Source: Erythrobacteraceae bacterium E2-1 Yellow Sea
Lineage (GTDB): Bacteria; Pseudomonadota; Alphaproteobacteria; Sphingomonadales; Sphingomonadaceae
DNA: 64,000 bases
NCBI GenBank assembly: GCA_014983025.1
Contig: JADCLP010000001.1
Span: 868,001 to 932,000, forward strand
Direction of reading: 5' to 3'
This document shows positions 35,116 to 42,966 of the stretch, piece after piece. The notes beneath the pieces are model-generated. The model was not told the DNA's origin. It searched no databases and was given only the letters and a program-made list of their open reading frames with translations. The first letter of the stretch is position 1. Each line of letters opens with the position of its first letter. The position numbers and the translations under genes were made by a program.

Positions 35116-36093
35116 ATGGAAATGTCCGTACCCACGTCTGAAAACAAGGTCACTGCCCTGCAGGCATCATCTCGCCTGTTGGCTGCGGTGCCCCTTGAAA
35201 TCGTTCTGGCGCTTGTGTTCCTGGGGTTCACTTTGGCGATGGGCGCCTGGTTGGGCCTGCCTTTCAGCCTTCCCAATGGCAACCGTGCGGCTTTTGTCGG
35301 CATTCATTATCTCTACCCGCTTGCCGGGATCGCGATCTGGGCAGTATTCATGCTGTTCAATTCCAGCAAACAGATGACGGCAACGTTCTTTGTTGCCCTG
35401 CCAGCCTATACAGTGGTGCTGCTGTGTCACTTCAATCTCAAATTGTGGATCCCGCATATCAACCCGACCTTGTGGGATAAATTTTACTGGGCGAGCGATG
35501 AAGCAATCAGGCCGTTGATCGATTGGGCAATGGCGTTTCGCGTGTCGATTGATTGGCTGATCCCGCTGGACAGCAATTTCTATATGTCAGGCTTTATCGC
35601 ACTGTTTTACCTGGCATTTGGATATGCCTGCCTGAAACGCCAGGATACCTTTCGCGAGTTGGTACTGGCTGTAATTATCATGCAAATCGCAGGGTCATTT
35701 GCCTATCTGGTGGCACCAGCCCTTGGCCCATTCATCTATGAAACAGGCGTAGAGCCGCGCGCTACCTTTTCCCAACAATCCATGCTGGCATCATGGCAAG
35801 CCAATTCTGCAGGCGGGGCTGCATGGATAGCGGCCGAAGGCGGGCGGCAACTCACTGTCGGGCTGGCGGCTATGCCATCGCTCCATGCAGGTGGATCATT
35901 CCTGTTCCTGCTTTATGCCGTTCACCATGCAGAAGCATTGCGGATACCCTTTATCCTGCTGTTCTGCTTCATCGCCATGGATGCCGTGGCAAACCGTTGG
36001 CATTACGCAATAGATTTGCCAGTCGGAATGGCGTTGGCCGGTGCGGCTTATTGGATTGCCCGTAAGGTTGTGTCCAGAAAATCCAACGCCTGA
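35116..36093 (+). CDS. PAP2-superfamily membrane enzyme, AUR1/inositol-phosphotransferase-like
   Basis: 325-residue polytopic protein with about six to eight membrane helices. The phosphatase/transferase motifs are MPSLHA (253-258, His257) and HYAIDLPVG (296-304, His296 and Asp300). These resemble the C2/C3 motifs of AUR1-type inositol-phosphorylceramide synthases more than simple PAP2 phosphatases. Sphingolipid-making bacteria could use such an enzyme for headgroup transfer. That role is inference, and a lipid phosphatase is equally possible. ATG 35116 or 35122 could be the start. Confidence 0.8.
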   Translation: MEMSVPTSENKVTALQASSRLLAAVPLEIVLALVFLGFTLAMGAWLGLPFSLPNGNRAAFVGIHYLYPLAGIAIWAVFMLFNSSKQMTATFFVALPAYTVVLLCHFNLKLWIPHINPTLWDKFYWASDEAIRPLIDWAMAFRVSIDWLIPLDSNFYMSGFIALFYLAFGYACLKRQDTFRELVLAVIIMQIAGSFAYLVAPALGPFIYETGVEPRATFSQQSMLASWQANSAGGAAWIAAEGGRQLTVGLAAMPSLHAGGSFLFLLYAVHHAEALRIPFILLFCFIAMDAVANRWHYAIDLPVGMALAGAAYWIARKVVSRKSNA

Positions 36094-36301
36094 TCAATAA
36101 TATAAGGCCCTGCTGGAAGTTGGCATCAATTCCCCCCCCCTGCAGAGCAAAAAAGTCACCGGGTTGCAGACCTTTTTCTGACGCGGGCATTTCCTTAGGA
36201 AAAAAATAAGCTTTCCGAATTATTCACCAAACTTCGTTAGCCGGTTTTTGTCACCATGTGGCGATGCCGCAGGCAAGATTATTGATCCCAGGGGGCTTGG
36301 A

Positions 36302-37846
36302 ATGACTGCATTCGGAAGGAAGAATGGACCTGGCGGGATGAATCCCGGAGGCCGTCCATCCTTTGGCGTTGCCCGTCCTATGAAGGGTGGCAGCCCGGCG
36401 CCAAGCGCGCCCCGCATGCCACAGGGCGGCGAACAATTCCCACCGCTGCCAGAGCAGGCGACAGCTGTTCCCAGCGAGGCACCTGCAACGCCCAGTGCCG
36501 GCGGCGGCAAAAACCAGGACGATGCGATGGCGCGCCTTTCAGAGCGCATGAATGCCACGCATGAAAACACCGAAGTCGGCGGTTTCGAAGCCAGCGTTCA
36601 CAAGATCAAGGAACAGGTACTCCCCCGTCTGCTCGAACGTGTCGACCCTGAAGCGGCCGCCACGCTGAGCAAGGAAGAACTGTCCGAAGAATTCCGCCCC
36701 ATCATCATGGAAGTGCTGGCGGAACTGAAAGTCACGCTGAACCGGCGCGAACAGTTTGCGCTGGAAAAAGTGCTGATTGACGAGCTGCTGGGCTTTGGCC
36801 CGCTGGAAGAACTGCTGAACGATCCGGACGTGTCCGATATCATGGTCAACGGCCCGCAGCAGACCTATATCGAAAAGAAGGGCAAGCTGGTCATTGCCCC
36901 GATCCAGTTCCGCGATGAATCGCATCTGTTCCAGATCGCACAGCGTATTGTGAACCAGGTCGGCCGCCGTGTTGACCAGACCACGCCGCTGGCTGATGCC
37001 CGTTTGAAAGACGGTTCACGTGTGAACGTGATTGTTCCGCCGCTGTCGCTCAAAGGCACGGCGATCTCCATTCGTAAATTCTCCGAGAAACCGATTACCC
37101 TCGATATGCTCAAGGAATTCGGTTCGATGAGTGAGAAGATGTGTACTGCGCTGAAAATTGCCGGTGCATGCCGGATGAACATCGTGATTTCGGGCGGTAC
37201 GGGTTCGGGTAAAACCACCATGCTCAACGCGATGTCGAAGATGATCGATCCGGGTGAACGCGTTCTGACGATTGAGGACGCGGCCGAATTGCGCCTGCAG
37301 CAGCCGCACTGGCTGCCGCTGGAAACGCGCCCGCCAAACCTTGAAGGGCAAGGCGCCATCACCATCGGCGACCTGGTGAAGAACGCCCTGCGTATGCGCC
37401 CAGACCGCATCATCCTGGGCGAAATTCGTGGCGCGGAATGTTTTGACCTTCTGGCCGCGATGAACACGGGCCACGATGGTTCGATGTGTACGCTACACGC
37501 CAATAGCCCGCGCGAATGCCTGGGTCGTATGGAAAACATGATCCTGATGGGCGACATCAAGATCCCGAAGGAAGCCATCAGCCGCCAGATTGCGGAATCC
37601 GTCGATCTGATCGTGCAGGTAAAGCGTCTGCGCGATGGTTCACGCCGCACCACCAACATCACTGAGGTGATCGGGATGGAGGGCGACGTGATCGTGACGC
37701 AGGAATTGTTCAAGTTCGAATATCTGGACGAGAGCGAAGACGGCAAGATCCTGGGCGAATTCCGTTCATCGGGCCTGCGCCCCTATACGCTGGAAAAAGC
37801 GCGCCAGTTCGGCTTCGATCAGGCTTATTTGGAGGCGTGTCTCTGA
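36302..37846 (+). CDS. cpaF: CpaF/TadA-type pilus secretion ATPase
   Basis: 514-residue type II/IV secretion ATPase. The Pro/Gly-rich N-terminus (about 1-75) precedes a helical domain. Then come GFGPLEELLNDPDVSDIMVNG, SRVNVIVPPLSLKGTAISIRK, Walker A GGTGSGKTT (about 298-306), LTIEDAAELRLQ and Walker B-like RIILGEIRGAECFDLLAAM with the following His-box CTLHANSP. This is diagnostic of CpaF/TadA, which powers Flp/tad pilus assembly. GGGGGCTTGGA precedes ATG 36302. No other tad/cpa gene is adjacent, so the operon is split or elsewhere. Confidence 0.93.
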   Translation: MTAFGRKNGPGGMNPGGRPSFGVARPMKGGSPAPSAPRMPQGGEQFPPLPEQATAVPSEAPATPSAGGGKNQDDAMARLSERMNATHENTEVGGFEASVHKIKEQVLPRLLERVDPEAAATLSKEELSEEFRPIIMEVLAELKVTLNRREQFALEKVLIDELLGFGPLEELLNDPDVSDIMVNGPQQTYIEKKGKLVIAPIQFRDESHLFQIAQRIVNQVGRRVDQTTPLADARLKDGSRVNVIVPPLSLKGTAISIRKFSEKPITLDMLKEFGSMSEKMCTALKIAGACRMNIVISGGTGSGKTTMLNAMSKMIDPGERVLTIEDAAELRLQQPHWLPLETRPPNLEGQGAITIGDLVKNALRMRPDRIILGEIRGAECFDLLAAMNTGHDGSMCTLHANSPRECLGRMENMILMGDIKIPKEAISRQIAESVDLIVQVKRLRDGSRRTTNITEVIGMEGDVIVTQELFKFEYLDESEDGKILGEFRSSGLRPYTLEKARQFGFDQAYLEACL

Positions 37847-37855
37847 CACGCCTTC
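37828..37855 (+). repeat. 28-bp direct repeat unit at the 3' end of cpaF (first copy)
   Basis: Pairs with 37933-37960 at 26 of 28 bases, spaced 105 bp apart. It spans the last cpaF codons and stop. It contains the perfect hairpin AGGCGTGTC-TCT-GACACGCCT (37833-37853), with the TGA stop at the loop/right-arm junction. Confidence 0.75.
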
Positions 37856-37932
37856 GCGCTGCGTCGTCCGGGCGCGTGCATCCTCGCATAAGCTCGGGCG
37901 GCCAGTCGGCCTTGCGGTCACTGCGTGACCGG

Positions 37933-37960
37933 TTTGGAGGCGTGTCTCTAACGCGCCTTC
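37933..37960 (+). repeat. 28-bp direct repeat unit downstream of cpaF (second copy)
   Basis: Differs from 37828-37855 at two bases (G to A, A to G). It keeps a near-hairpin AGGCGTGT/ACGCGCCT. The 77 bases between the copies are GC-rich with further short inverted repeats and no gene. Confidence 0.7.
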
Positions 37961-37979
37961 CTTATTAAAAGCGGCTCCG

Positions 37980-38050
37980 GCCCTCTCCCCCGCCCAACCA
38001 CCCGATATGGTGACTTGCATTCTATCGGGTGGTTGGGCGGGGGAGAGGGC
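37980..38050. repeat. Very long perfect inverted repeat (28-bp arms, 15-base loop)
   Basis: The left arm 37980-38007 and right arm 38023-38050 are exact complements, C/T-rich on one side (begins GCCCTCTCCCCCGCCC) and G/A-rich on the other. The loop is 38008-38022. Pairing can extend three more positions outward through a wobble. It lies between convergent cpaF and a small membrane-protein gene. There is no T-run, so it is not a typical intrinsic terminator, although so stable a hairpin may still stop or protect transcripts from both sides. Confidence 0.9.
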
Positions 38051-38097
38051 TGGCACCGAACGCAACAATAGACTGCAGCGCCCGTCCGGACGCGCGA

Positions 38098-38340
38098 TTA
38101 TCCGAACAAGACCGTCGGCAATGAATAGGCCAACAATCCTCCGCCAATCAGCAGGCACCCCATATACACGCTGGTCCATGGTACCCAGCCAACCTTGCTG
38201 ATCCGGGCTAGCGGGTGCTGCAGCTTACGCCGGTGTTCCGCCCACATTGCGGCCATTGACAAAAGGACAAAACCCACGCCCCACAATGCCATCAAAGTGG
38301 CATCGCTGGCGAACAGAATAAATTCGGGTTCTTGAATCAT
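38098..38340 (-). CDS. Small hypothetical membrane protein
   Basis: 80 residues from ATG 38340. Two hydrophobic segments (about 9-30, ATLMALWGVGFVLLSMAAMW, and about 54-75, SVYMGCLLIGGGLLAYSL) flank a basic loop (AEHRRKLQHPLARISKVGW). There is no known family. It is divergent from an EamA gene whose start lies close by. Confidence 0.6.
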   Translation of the reverse strand: MIQEPEFILFASDATLMALWGVGFVLLSMAAMWAEHRRKLQHPLARISKVGWVPWTSVYMGCLLIGGGLLAYSLPTVLFG

Positions 38341-38423
38341 GGTTGGCAGGAAAATGGGGAGCTTACGCCTTGTCTGCAAGCCATTCTGCTTGCAGTCAGG
38401 CCATTAGAGCGTACTGGCAGCTT

Positions 38424-39329
38424 GTGCATTCACCCGTCCGCCAACGTCCCGTTCTTGCCCTGCTGATACGTCTTCTGGCGGTGCTGGCGCTGTCTGTGAT
38501 GGTTGCACTGGTGAAACTGGCGAGTGAAGAAGGGATTTCACTGCCAGAGATATTATTCTGGCGTCAGCTCCCAACCATTCCCCTGATCCTGGTAATGTTG
38601 TGGGCAGGCGGATCGCTGGGAAGGCTGAAAACGCATCGACTGCGACAACACGGATTTCGTGCCACCATTGGCATCATTGGAATGATCCTCAATTTTGGAG
38701 CGGTAACACTCCTCCCGCTGGCAGAAGCGAGCTCTTTGAATTTTACCTCTGCGATTTGGGCCGTGATCCTTTCTGCGCTGATATTGCATGAAAAGGTTGG
38801 GATCTGGCGCTGGAGCGCGGTTTTGGCAGGTTTCGCAGGCGTGATCATAATCACCCAACCTGGGGACGGTCATATTCCATTGCTTGGCGCGGCTGTGGGT
38901 TTAGGGGCAGCCTTCATGATCGCATTAATTTCGATCCAGATACGCGATCTCGCCAGCACCGAAGATTCATTGACGATAGTGTTCTACTTCTCCTTGTTCA
39001 CTCTACCGCTTTTGGGGCTGGTCCTGCCATTTTTCTGGGTCGAAAAAACACTTTATCACTGGTTCTTGTTGGGTGGTTTGGGCGTTGCCGGCCTGCTTGG
39101 CCAATTCCTGCTGACCGCGGCCCTGCGCTATGGCTCTGTCTCCAGTGTAATCGTGATGGATTATTCAGGACTGATCTGGAGTACCCTGTTGGGCTGGGCC
39201 TTGTTTGATAATCTTCCGGTTGCGGCAACCTGGCTGGGCGCCCCGCTGATCATTGGGGCAGGCATGATGATCGCCTGGCGCGAACATCGATTGTCCCGCC
39301 CAACCAGAAATATCGGACCTGGCACCTAA
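38424..39329 (+). CDS. EamA-family DMT transporter
   Basis: About 301 residues with ten predicted helices in two EamA repeats. The first ends GWRW-like region GVIIITQPGDG and the second YSGLIWSTLLGWALFDNLP. The frame is open to a TTG at 38343, but that extension is not hydrophobic or conserved-looking; GTG 38424 (MHSPVRQRPV) gives the usual family length. The substrate is unknown. It is not closely related to the other EamA gene at 34052. Confidence 0.82.
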   Translation: MHSPVRQRPVLALLIRLLAVLALSVMVALVKLASEEGISLPEILFWRQLPTIPLILVMLWAGGSLGRLKTHRLRQHGFRATIGIIGMILNFGAVTLLPLAEASSLNFTSAIWAVILSALILHEKVGIWRWSAVLAGFAGVIIITQPGDGHIPLLGAAVGLGAAFMIALISIQIRDLASTEDSLTIVFYFSLFTLPLLGLVLPFFWVEKTLYHWFLLGGLGVAGLLGQFLLTAALRYGSVSSVIVMDYSGLIWSTLLGWALFDNLPVAATWLGAPLIIGAGMMIAWREHRLSRPTRNIGPGT

Positions 39330-39479
39330 CTGGCAGGCCCAAATTCGCCACGGGCTGTCGGGATGGTCCCATGCGCGCACCATACTTTTTCGATTTGGGC
39401 TTGAACCTCAATCGGTTTCGGGCAATTCTCGGCCCACAACGCAGGCCTGACCATGGACCTGTATGAGAGGTAGGGCATT

Positions 39480-39608
39480 ATGATCCGTAAAATTATCAGC
39501 ACTGCACTGGTCGGCGCACTGATGGTGTCCGCCACCGCTTGCAACACTGTTCGCGGTGTGGGCGATGATCTGAAATCGGCTGCAAACGCAGTTGATGATG
39601 AAACCTGA
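39480..39608 (+). CDS. Entericidin A/B-like small lipoprotein
   Basis: 42-residue protein beginning MIRKIISTALVGAL, with lipobox SATAC and a mature part NTVRGVGDDLKSAANAVDDE. It matches the entericidin pattern of a signal peptide, a lipidated Cys and a short amphipathic tail. GAGAGG lies upstream of ATG 39480. Entericidins are small envelope lipoproteins linked to stress and autolysis in E. coli; the role here is unknown. A strong hairpin follows (39665-39690). Confidence 0.85.
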   Translation: MIRKIISTALVGALMVSATACNTVRGVGDDLKSAANAVDDET

Positions 39609-39664
39609 ATAGATTGGGCATCAGCCCTTTTCGCGCCGTGTCGCCAGCTGCAGGCACGGGTGCT

Positions 39665-39697
39665 ACGCCCGCCAAGTGATTGGCGGGCGTTTGCGTT
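39665..39697. terminator. Terminator-like hairpin between entericidin gene and BASS transporter gene
   Basis: ACGCCCGCCAA (39665-39675) and TTGGCGGGCGT (39680-39690) form a perfect 11-bp stem with loop GTGA, followed by TTGCGTTT on the + strand. It lies between convergent genes and may serve both. Confidence 0.8.
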
Positions 39698-39705
39698 TCA
39701 GGGTG

Positions 39706-40686
39706 CTATTCCTCTGTATCGCTGCGCCGCCAAACCGCAGCCAACAAGCTGCCGATCACAACATGATAGACCGCCGATACTGCCGCCGGCACCGGTGCCA
39801 ATGCCGCCTGCATCGGGGAAACGAATTGTGCGGCAAAGGACGGCGTGGAAGCCAGCGCAGATCCCAGCCCGCTGTTCTGCATGCCCACCTCTATCGAACA
39901 GGTGCGCTGTTCCGCCACGCCCAGCCCCAGCCAGCGCGACAACAGAAATCCCAGCGCAAAGCCTGTGGCATGCAGCACAAACAGTGCCAGCAACAACACA
40001 CCGGCATGTTCAATAATCAATGGTTTGGACTTCGCGATAATCGCCCCAACTATCAGCACCACACCAATGACGGATACGATGGGCGATATGGTGGCAATGC
40101 GTGTAGTTGCAGCCGGGAAAATACGGTTAAGCGCCACGCCTGCCACAACCGGCACCAGCACCACCGCGATCATGTCCCTGAACAGCGCCCAGCGATCAAT
40201 TTCCACAAAAACGCCTGCCAGCCAGCCCGTGAGCAGCGGGGTCAGCACCACCGCCACCAGCGTGGAACACAATGTCATGGTTACAGATAACGCCAGATTG
40301 GCCCGCGCCAGATAAGCCACAACATTGGATGCGGTGCCGCCGGGGCAGCATGCAACCAGCACAATGCCCACTGCCAGCCCGTTTTGCAGACCGAACATTG
40401 TTGCACAGGCGATACCCGCCAATGGCATGATGGTAAATTGCAACACCACGCCAATCGCAACCGCACGCGGCATGCGCAGCACACGCCGGAAATCATCCGG
40501 GCTGAGCGTCAGCCCCATGCCCAGCATGACCAAGCCCAGCAGCACACTGACCAGTGACTGGCCAAATGGACGCAAAGTGCCATCCACCACCCACAGGAAA
40601 TGATCGGGTATAAACCAGGCCCAGGCCGTGCCCAAAAGCGTCCACAATGCAAACAGATTGGTCAGTTGCGCGATCAGTCGCCGCAT
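39706..40686 (-). CDS. Bile acid:sodium symporter family (BASS/SBF) transporter
   Basis: 326-residue membrane protein with about ten helices. The family core is LSPDDFRRVLRMPRAVAIGV, LVACCPGGTASNVVAYLARA and C-terminal ECSIEVGMQN-like segment CSIEVGMQNSGLGSALA, the sodium-binding signature region. Bacterial members carry diverse organic anions or precursors, and the substrate is not predictable here. It is monocistronic. Confidence 0.9.
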   Translation of the reverse strand: MRRLIAQLTNLFALWTLLGTAWAWFIPDHFLWVVDGTLRPFGQSLVSVLLGLVMLGMGLTLSPDDFRRVLRMPRAVAIGVVLQFTIMPLAGIACATMFGLQNGLAVGIVLVACCPGGTASNVVAYLARANLALSVTMTLCSTLVAVVLTPLLTGWLAGVFVEIDRWALFRDMIAVVLVPVVAGVALNRIFPAATTRIATISPIVSVIGVVLIVGAIIAKSKPLIIEHAGVLLLALFVLHATGFALGFLLSRWLGLGVAEQRTCSIEVGMQNSGLGSALASTPSFAAQFVSPMQAALAPVPAAVSAVYHVVIGSLLAAVWRRSDTEE

Positions 40687-40741
40687 TCACCCCTCCCCCC
40701 CAGGATAGGCGCAGATAGCCCACTGATAATGAACTGGCCAG

Positions 40742-41434
40742 CTAAGTACCGAGTTTATCCCACTCGCGTGCAGCACGCAGAATGCCATCATAATCATGCG
40801 TGAAGCGGCCAGCAGCCCTGCGCCCTGCCAATCCCAATGCCGCCGCTGCCACGATATTGGCATCAATCGACCGATAGACGCTCATCTTTCCACGCATGAA
40901 CAGGTCGGTCAGCGGCGCCGCCAGTTGCGCCAACCCCTCTTTACCGCGCGGATCATCGATGCGCTTGCCGCGCAGCAGGCCAGGACGCAATATGTCGCAC
41001 CGGTTGAAGCGCAGCTGGGTCAGTTCCGTCTCCACCTCGCCCTTCACCTTGAGGTAGAAATTTTTTGAAAGCGGGTCTGCCCCGACAGAACTGACAGCCA
41101 CCAGGCGCGGCACACCGGCAGCACGTGCAGCGCGCGCGGTGTTGACCACCAATTGCTGGTCCACCGCTCGAAAGGCATCTTCATCCTGGCCAGACTTCTT
41201 CCATGTGCTGCCCAGCGCACAGATCAGCGCGGTGGGGCGCACCGCCTCTATCACCTCGCCCCATTTGCCCGGATCAGCGACAAACATTTCCATCCGCGCA
41301 CCCTGCGGCAAGCGGATTTCACGCCGGGAAATGCCCGTCAACCTTACATCGCCGCGGCCAATGCATTGCTGCATCACGCAGCGCCCGACCAGGCCGGTCG
41401 AACCAACCAGCACAACGCGCAGAATTTCAGACAT
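40742..41434 (-). CDS. NAD(P)-binding protein of the TIP30/HTATIP2-like atypical SDR group
   Basis: 230-residue Rossmann protein. The N-terminal loop GSTGLVG is at about residues 11-17. LICALGSTWKKSGQDEDAFRAVD and LVAVSSVGADPLSKNFYLKVKGEVE follow; the latter carries the SDR Ser and YxxxK-like YLKVK. It is a likely oxidoreductase or regulatory protein with unknown substrate. It overlaps the end of the dNTPase gene by 8 bases, so the two form an operon. Confidence 0.82.
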   Translation of the reverse strand: MSEILRVVLVGSTGLVGRCVMQQCIGRGDVRLTGISRREIRLPQGARMEMFVADPGKWGEVIEAVRPTALICALGSTWKKSGQDEDAFRAVDQQLVVNTARAARAAGVPRLVAVSSVGADPLSKNFYLKVKGEVETELTQLRFNRCDILRPGLLRGKRIDDPRGKEGLAQLAAPLTDLFMRGKMSVYRSIDANIVAAAALGLAGRRAAGRFTHDYDGILRAAREWDKLGT

Positions 41435-42587
41435 TGCTCAATCCGCCCGGCCTTTCGCCATAGATCGCGCTACATGCCTCAATCGCGAAACGATCGCTCA
41501 TCCCGGCAATGAAATCTGCGATGGTACGGCTGCGGGCTGGTTCTTCCGGTGGCAATTTCTCCACCCATTCCATGGGCATCAGCCGCGCATCCTGCGCATA
41601 GGCGGCATAGAGCAGCGCCACCACACCGCGGGCCTTTTCCGACGCGCCAATCTGTTCAGGATGAAAGTAAAGGCGGTCATACATGAACCGCTTCAGCTGC
41701 CGTTCCGCCGCTGCAAAATCGGGCGAGAAACCCGCCAGCTGCCGCCCTGCATCGCGCACTTCAGCAATGGAGGTCAGGCCAGCCACATTGGCGCGTGTGT
41801 GTTCGATCACATTATTGACCATCAGGCCAATCTGGTCCCGCACCAGTTCACGCAATTGCCTTTCGCGCTGGGCATGGGGATGCCGCTTTTCGACCGCACG
41901 CCATTGATCTGCCAGAAAATCCAGCGCCAGCAGATCATCCAGGGTCAGGAAGCCTGCACGCAGCCCATCATCAATATCATGATTGTCATAGGCGATGTCA
42001 TCCGCCACTGCGGCAACCTGCGCTTCCAGTGACGGCCATTGCCCCAGATCGAGTGGATAGGCCGCATCCAGTTCTGCCAGGGCCCAATTGGGCGCATCAA
42101 CCGGGCCGTTATGCTTGGCCAGCCCTTCCAGCAATTCCCAGCTGAGGTTCAGCCCATCATGCTGGGGATAGGGGCTGTCCAGCCGCATCACCACGCGCAT
42201 GGCCTGCGCATTGTGATCAAACCCACCATGGCGCAGCATTACGTCCTCAAGTGCATCTTCGCCCGCATGCCCAAAGGGCGGGTGGCCCAGGTCATGCGCC
42301 AGGCACAATGCCTCTGTCAGATCCTCATCCAGCCCCAATGCGCGCGCAATCACGCGGCCAATCTGCGCCACTTCCAGGCTGTGCGTCATCCGCGTGCGGT
42401 AATGGTCCCCCTCTGGCGCGATAAAGACCTGCGTCTTGGATCGCAGCCTGCGGAAACTCATCGAATGGATGATACGGTCACGATCCCGCTGAAATTCACT
42501 GCGCGGGCCACGCTGACCCGAATCCTCACGCGAGAATTCACGCCCGCGCGATGCGGCGGGATCGGCAGCAAAGGGTGCGCGGTTCAT
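41427..42587 (-). CDS. dGTPase-like deoxynucleotide triphosphohydrolase
   Basis: 386-residue HD-domain enzyme that hydrolyses dNTPs to deoxynucleosides plus triphosphate. The metal ligands appear in RTRMTHSLEVAQIGR (first His), CLAHDLGHPPFGHAGE (HD) and ADDIAYDNHDIDDGL (Asp). FRRLRSKTQVF near the N-terminus is typical of the family. ATG 42587 is preceded by an in-frame GTG 42590. It shares an operon with the TIP30-like gene. Confidence 0.92.
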   Translation of the reverse strand: MNRAPFAADPAASRGREFSREDSGQRGPRSEFQRDRDRIIHSMSFRRLRSKTQVFIAPEGDHYRTRMTHSLEVAQIGRVIARALGLDEDLTEALCLAHDLGHPPFGHAGEDALEDVMLRHGGFDHNAQAMRVVMRLDSPYPQHDGLNLSWELLEGLAKHNGPVDAPNWALAELDAAYPLDLGQWPSLEAQVAAVADDIAYDNHDIDDGLRAGFLTLDDLLALDFLADQWRAVEKRHPHAQRERQLRELVRDQIGLMVNNVIEHTRANVAGLTSIAEVRDAGRQLAGFSPDFAAAERQLKRFMYDRLYFHPEQIGASEKARGVVALLYAAYAQDARLMPMEWVEKLPPEEPARSRTIADFIAGMSDRFAIEACSAIYGERPGGLSNV

Positions 42588-42966
42588 CACAGCGCGCCGA
42601 TTAGGTTAACGCTCGCATGGCGACAACCGGAACAATCAGGCAACATGATTGAAGGTGGCGGAAAACAGTCGGGCCGCCCGTACCCTTATGGAACTGAGCG
42701 GCCCCAGGACAACCTATCGGTGCGCGACCCGACGGGCCGGATCAGCCCCTGGGTATACGGTCAACCGGATGCCCAGAGACTCATCACATCCTGCTTAATT
42801 GAAAAACATTAGTTCAGGAATTGCGCACGCCGGGCTTATCGACAGCTGGTTGTAATAATACGCCAATGTGCCGCCCGAATAACTGCCGCAGATACACCCC
42901 GCCCGCGCATATCAGGACAAAAGACATGTCGTGACACACGCGGGCGGAAAGCATTTCACGTATGGA
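42588..42966. other. 379-base region between dNTPase and pntB
   Basis: No recognisable gene family. It holds one small + strand frame (42645-42812) and otherwise no hairpin or clear promoter. It lies between the dNTPase start and the pntB stop. Confidence 0.5.
42645..42812 (+). CDS. Possible small protein, 55 residues
   Basis: ATG 42645 has AGG 6 bases upstream. The product is polar (GRPYPYGTERPQDNLSVRDP, then WVYGQPDAQRL) and lacks a signal peptide, membrane segment or known domain. It is included only because it is the best frame in a long gap. Confidence 0.25.
   Translation: MIEGGGKQSGRPYPYGTERPQDNLSVRDPTGRISPWVYGQPDAQRLITSCLIEKH

Noticed and set aside
38343..38423. Longer TTG start for the EamA transporter
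   Set aside because: The 27 extra residues are polar and unlike the family N-terminus; GTG 38424 fits better.
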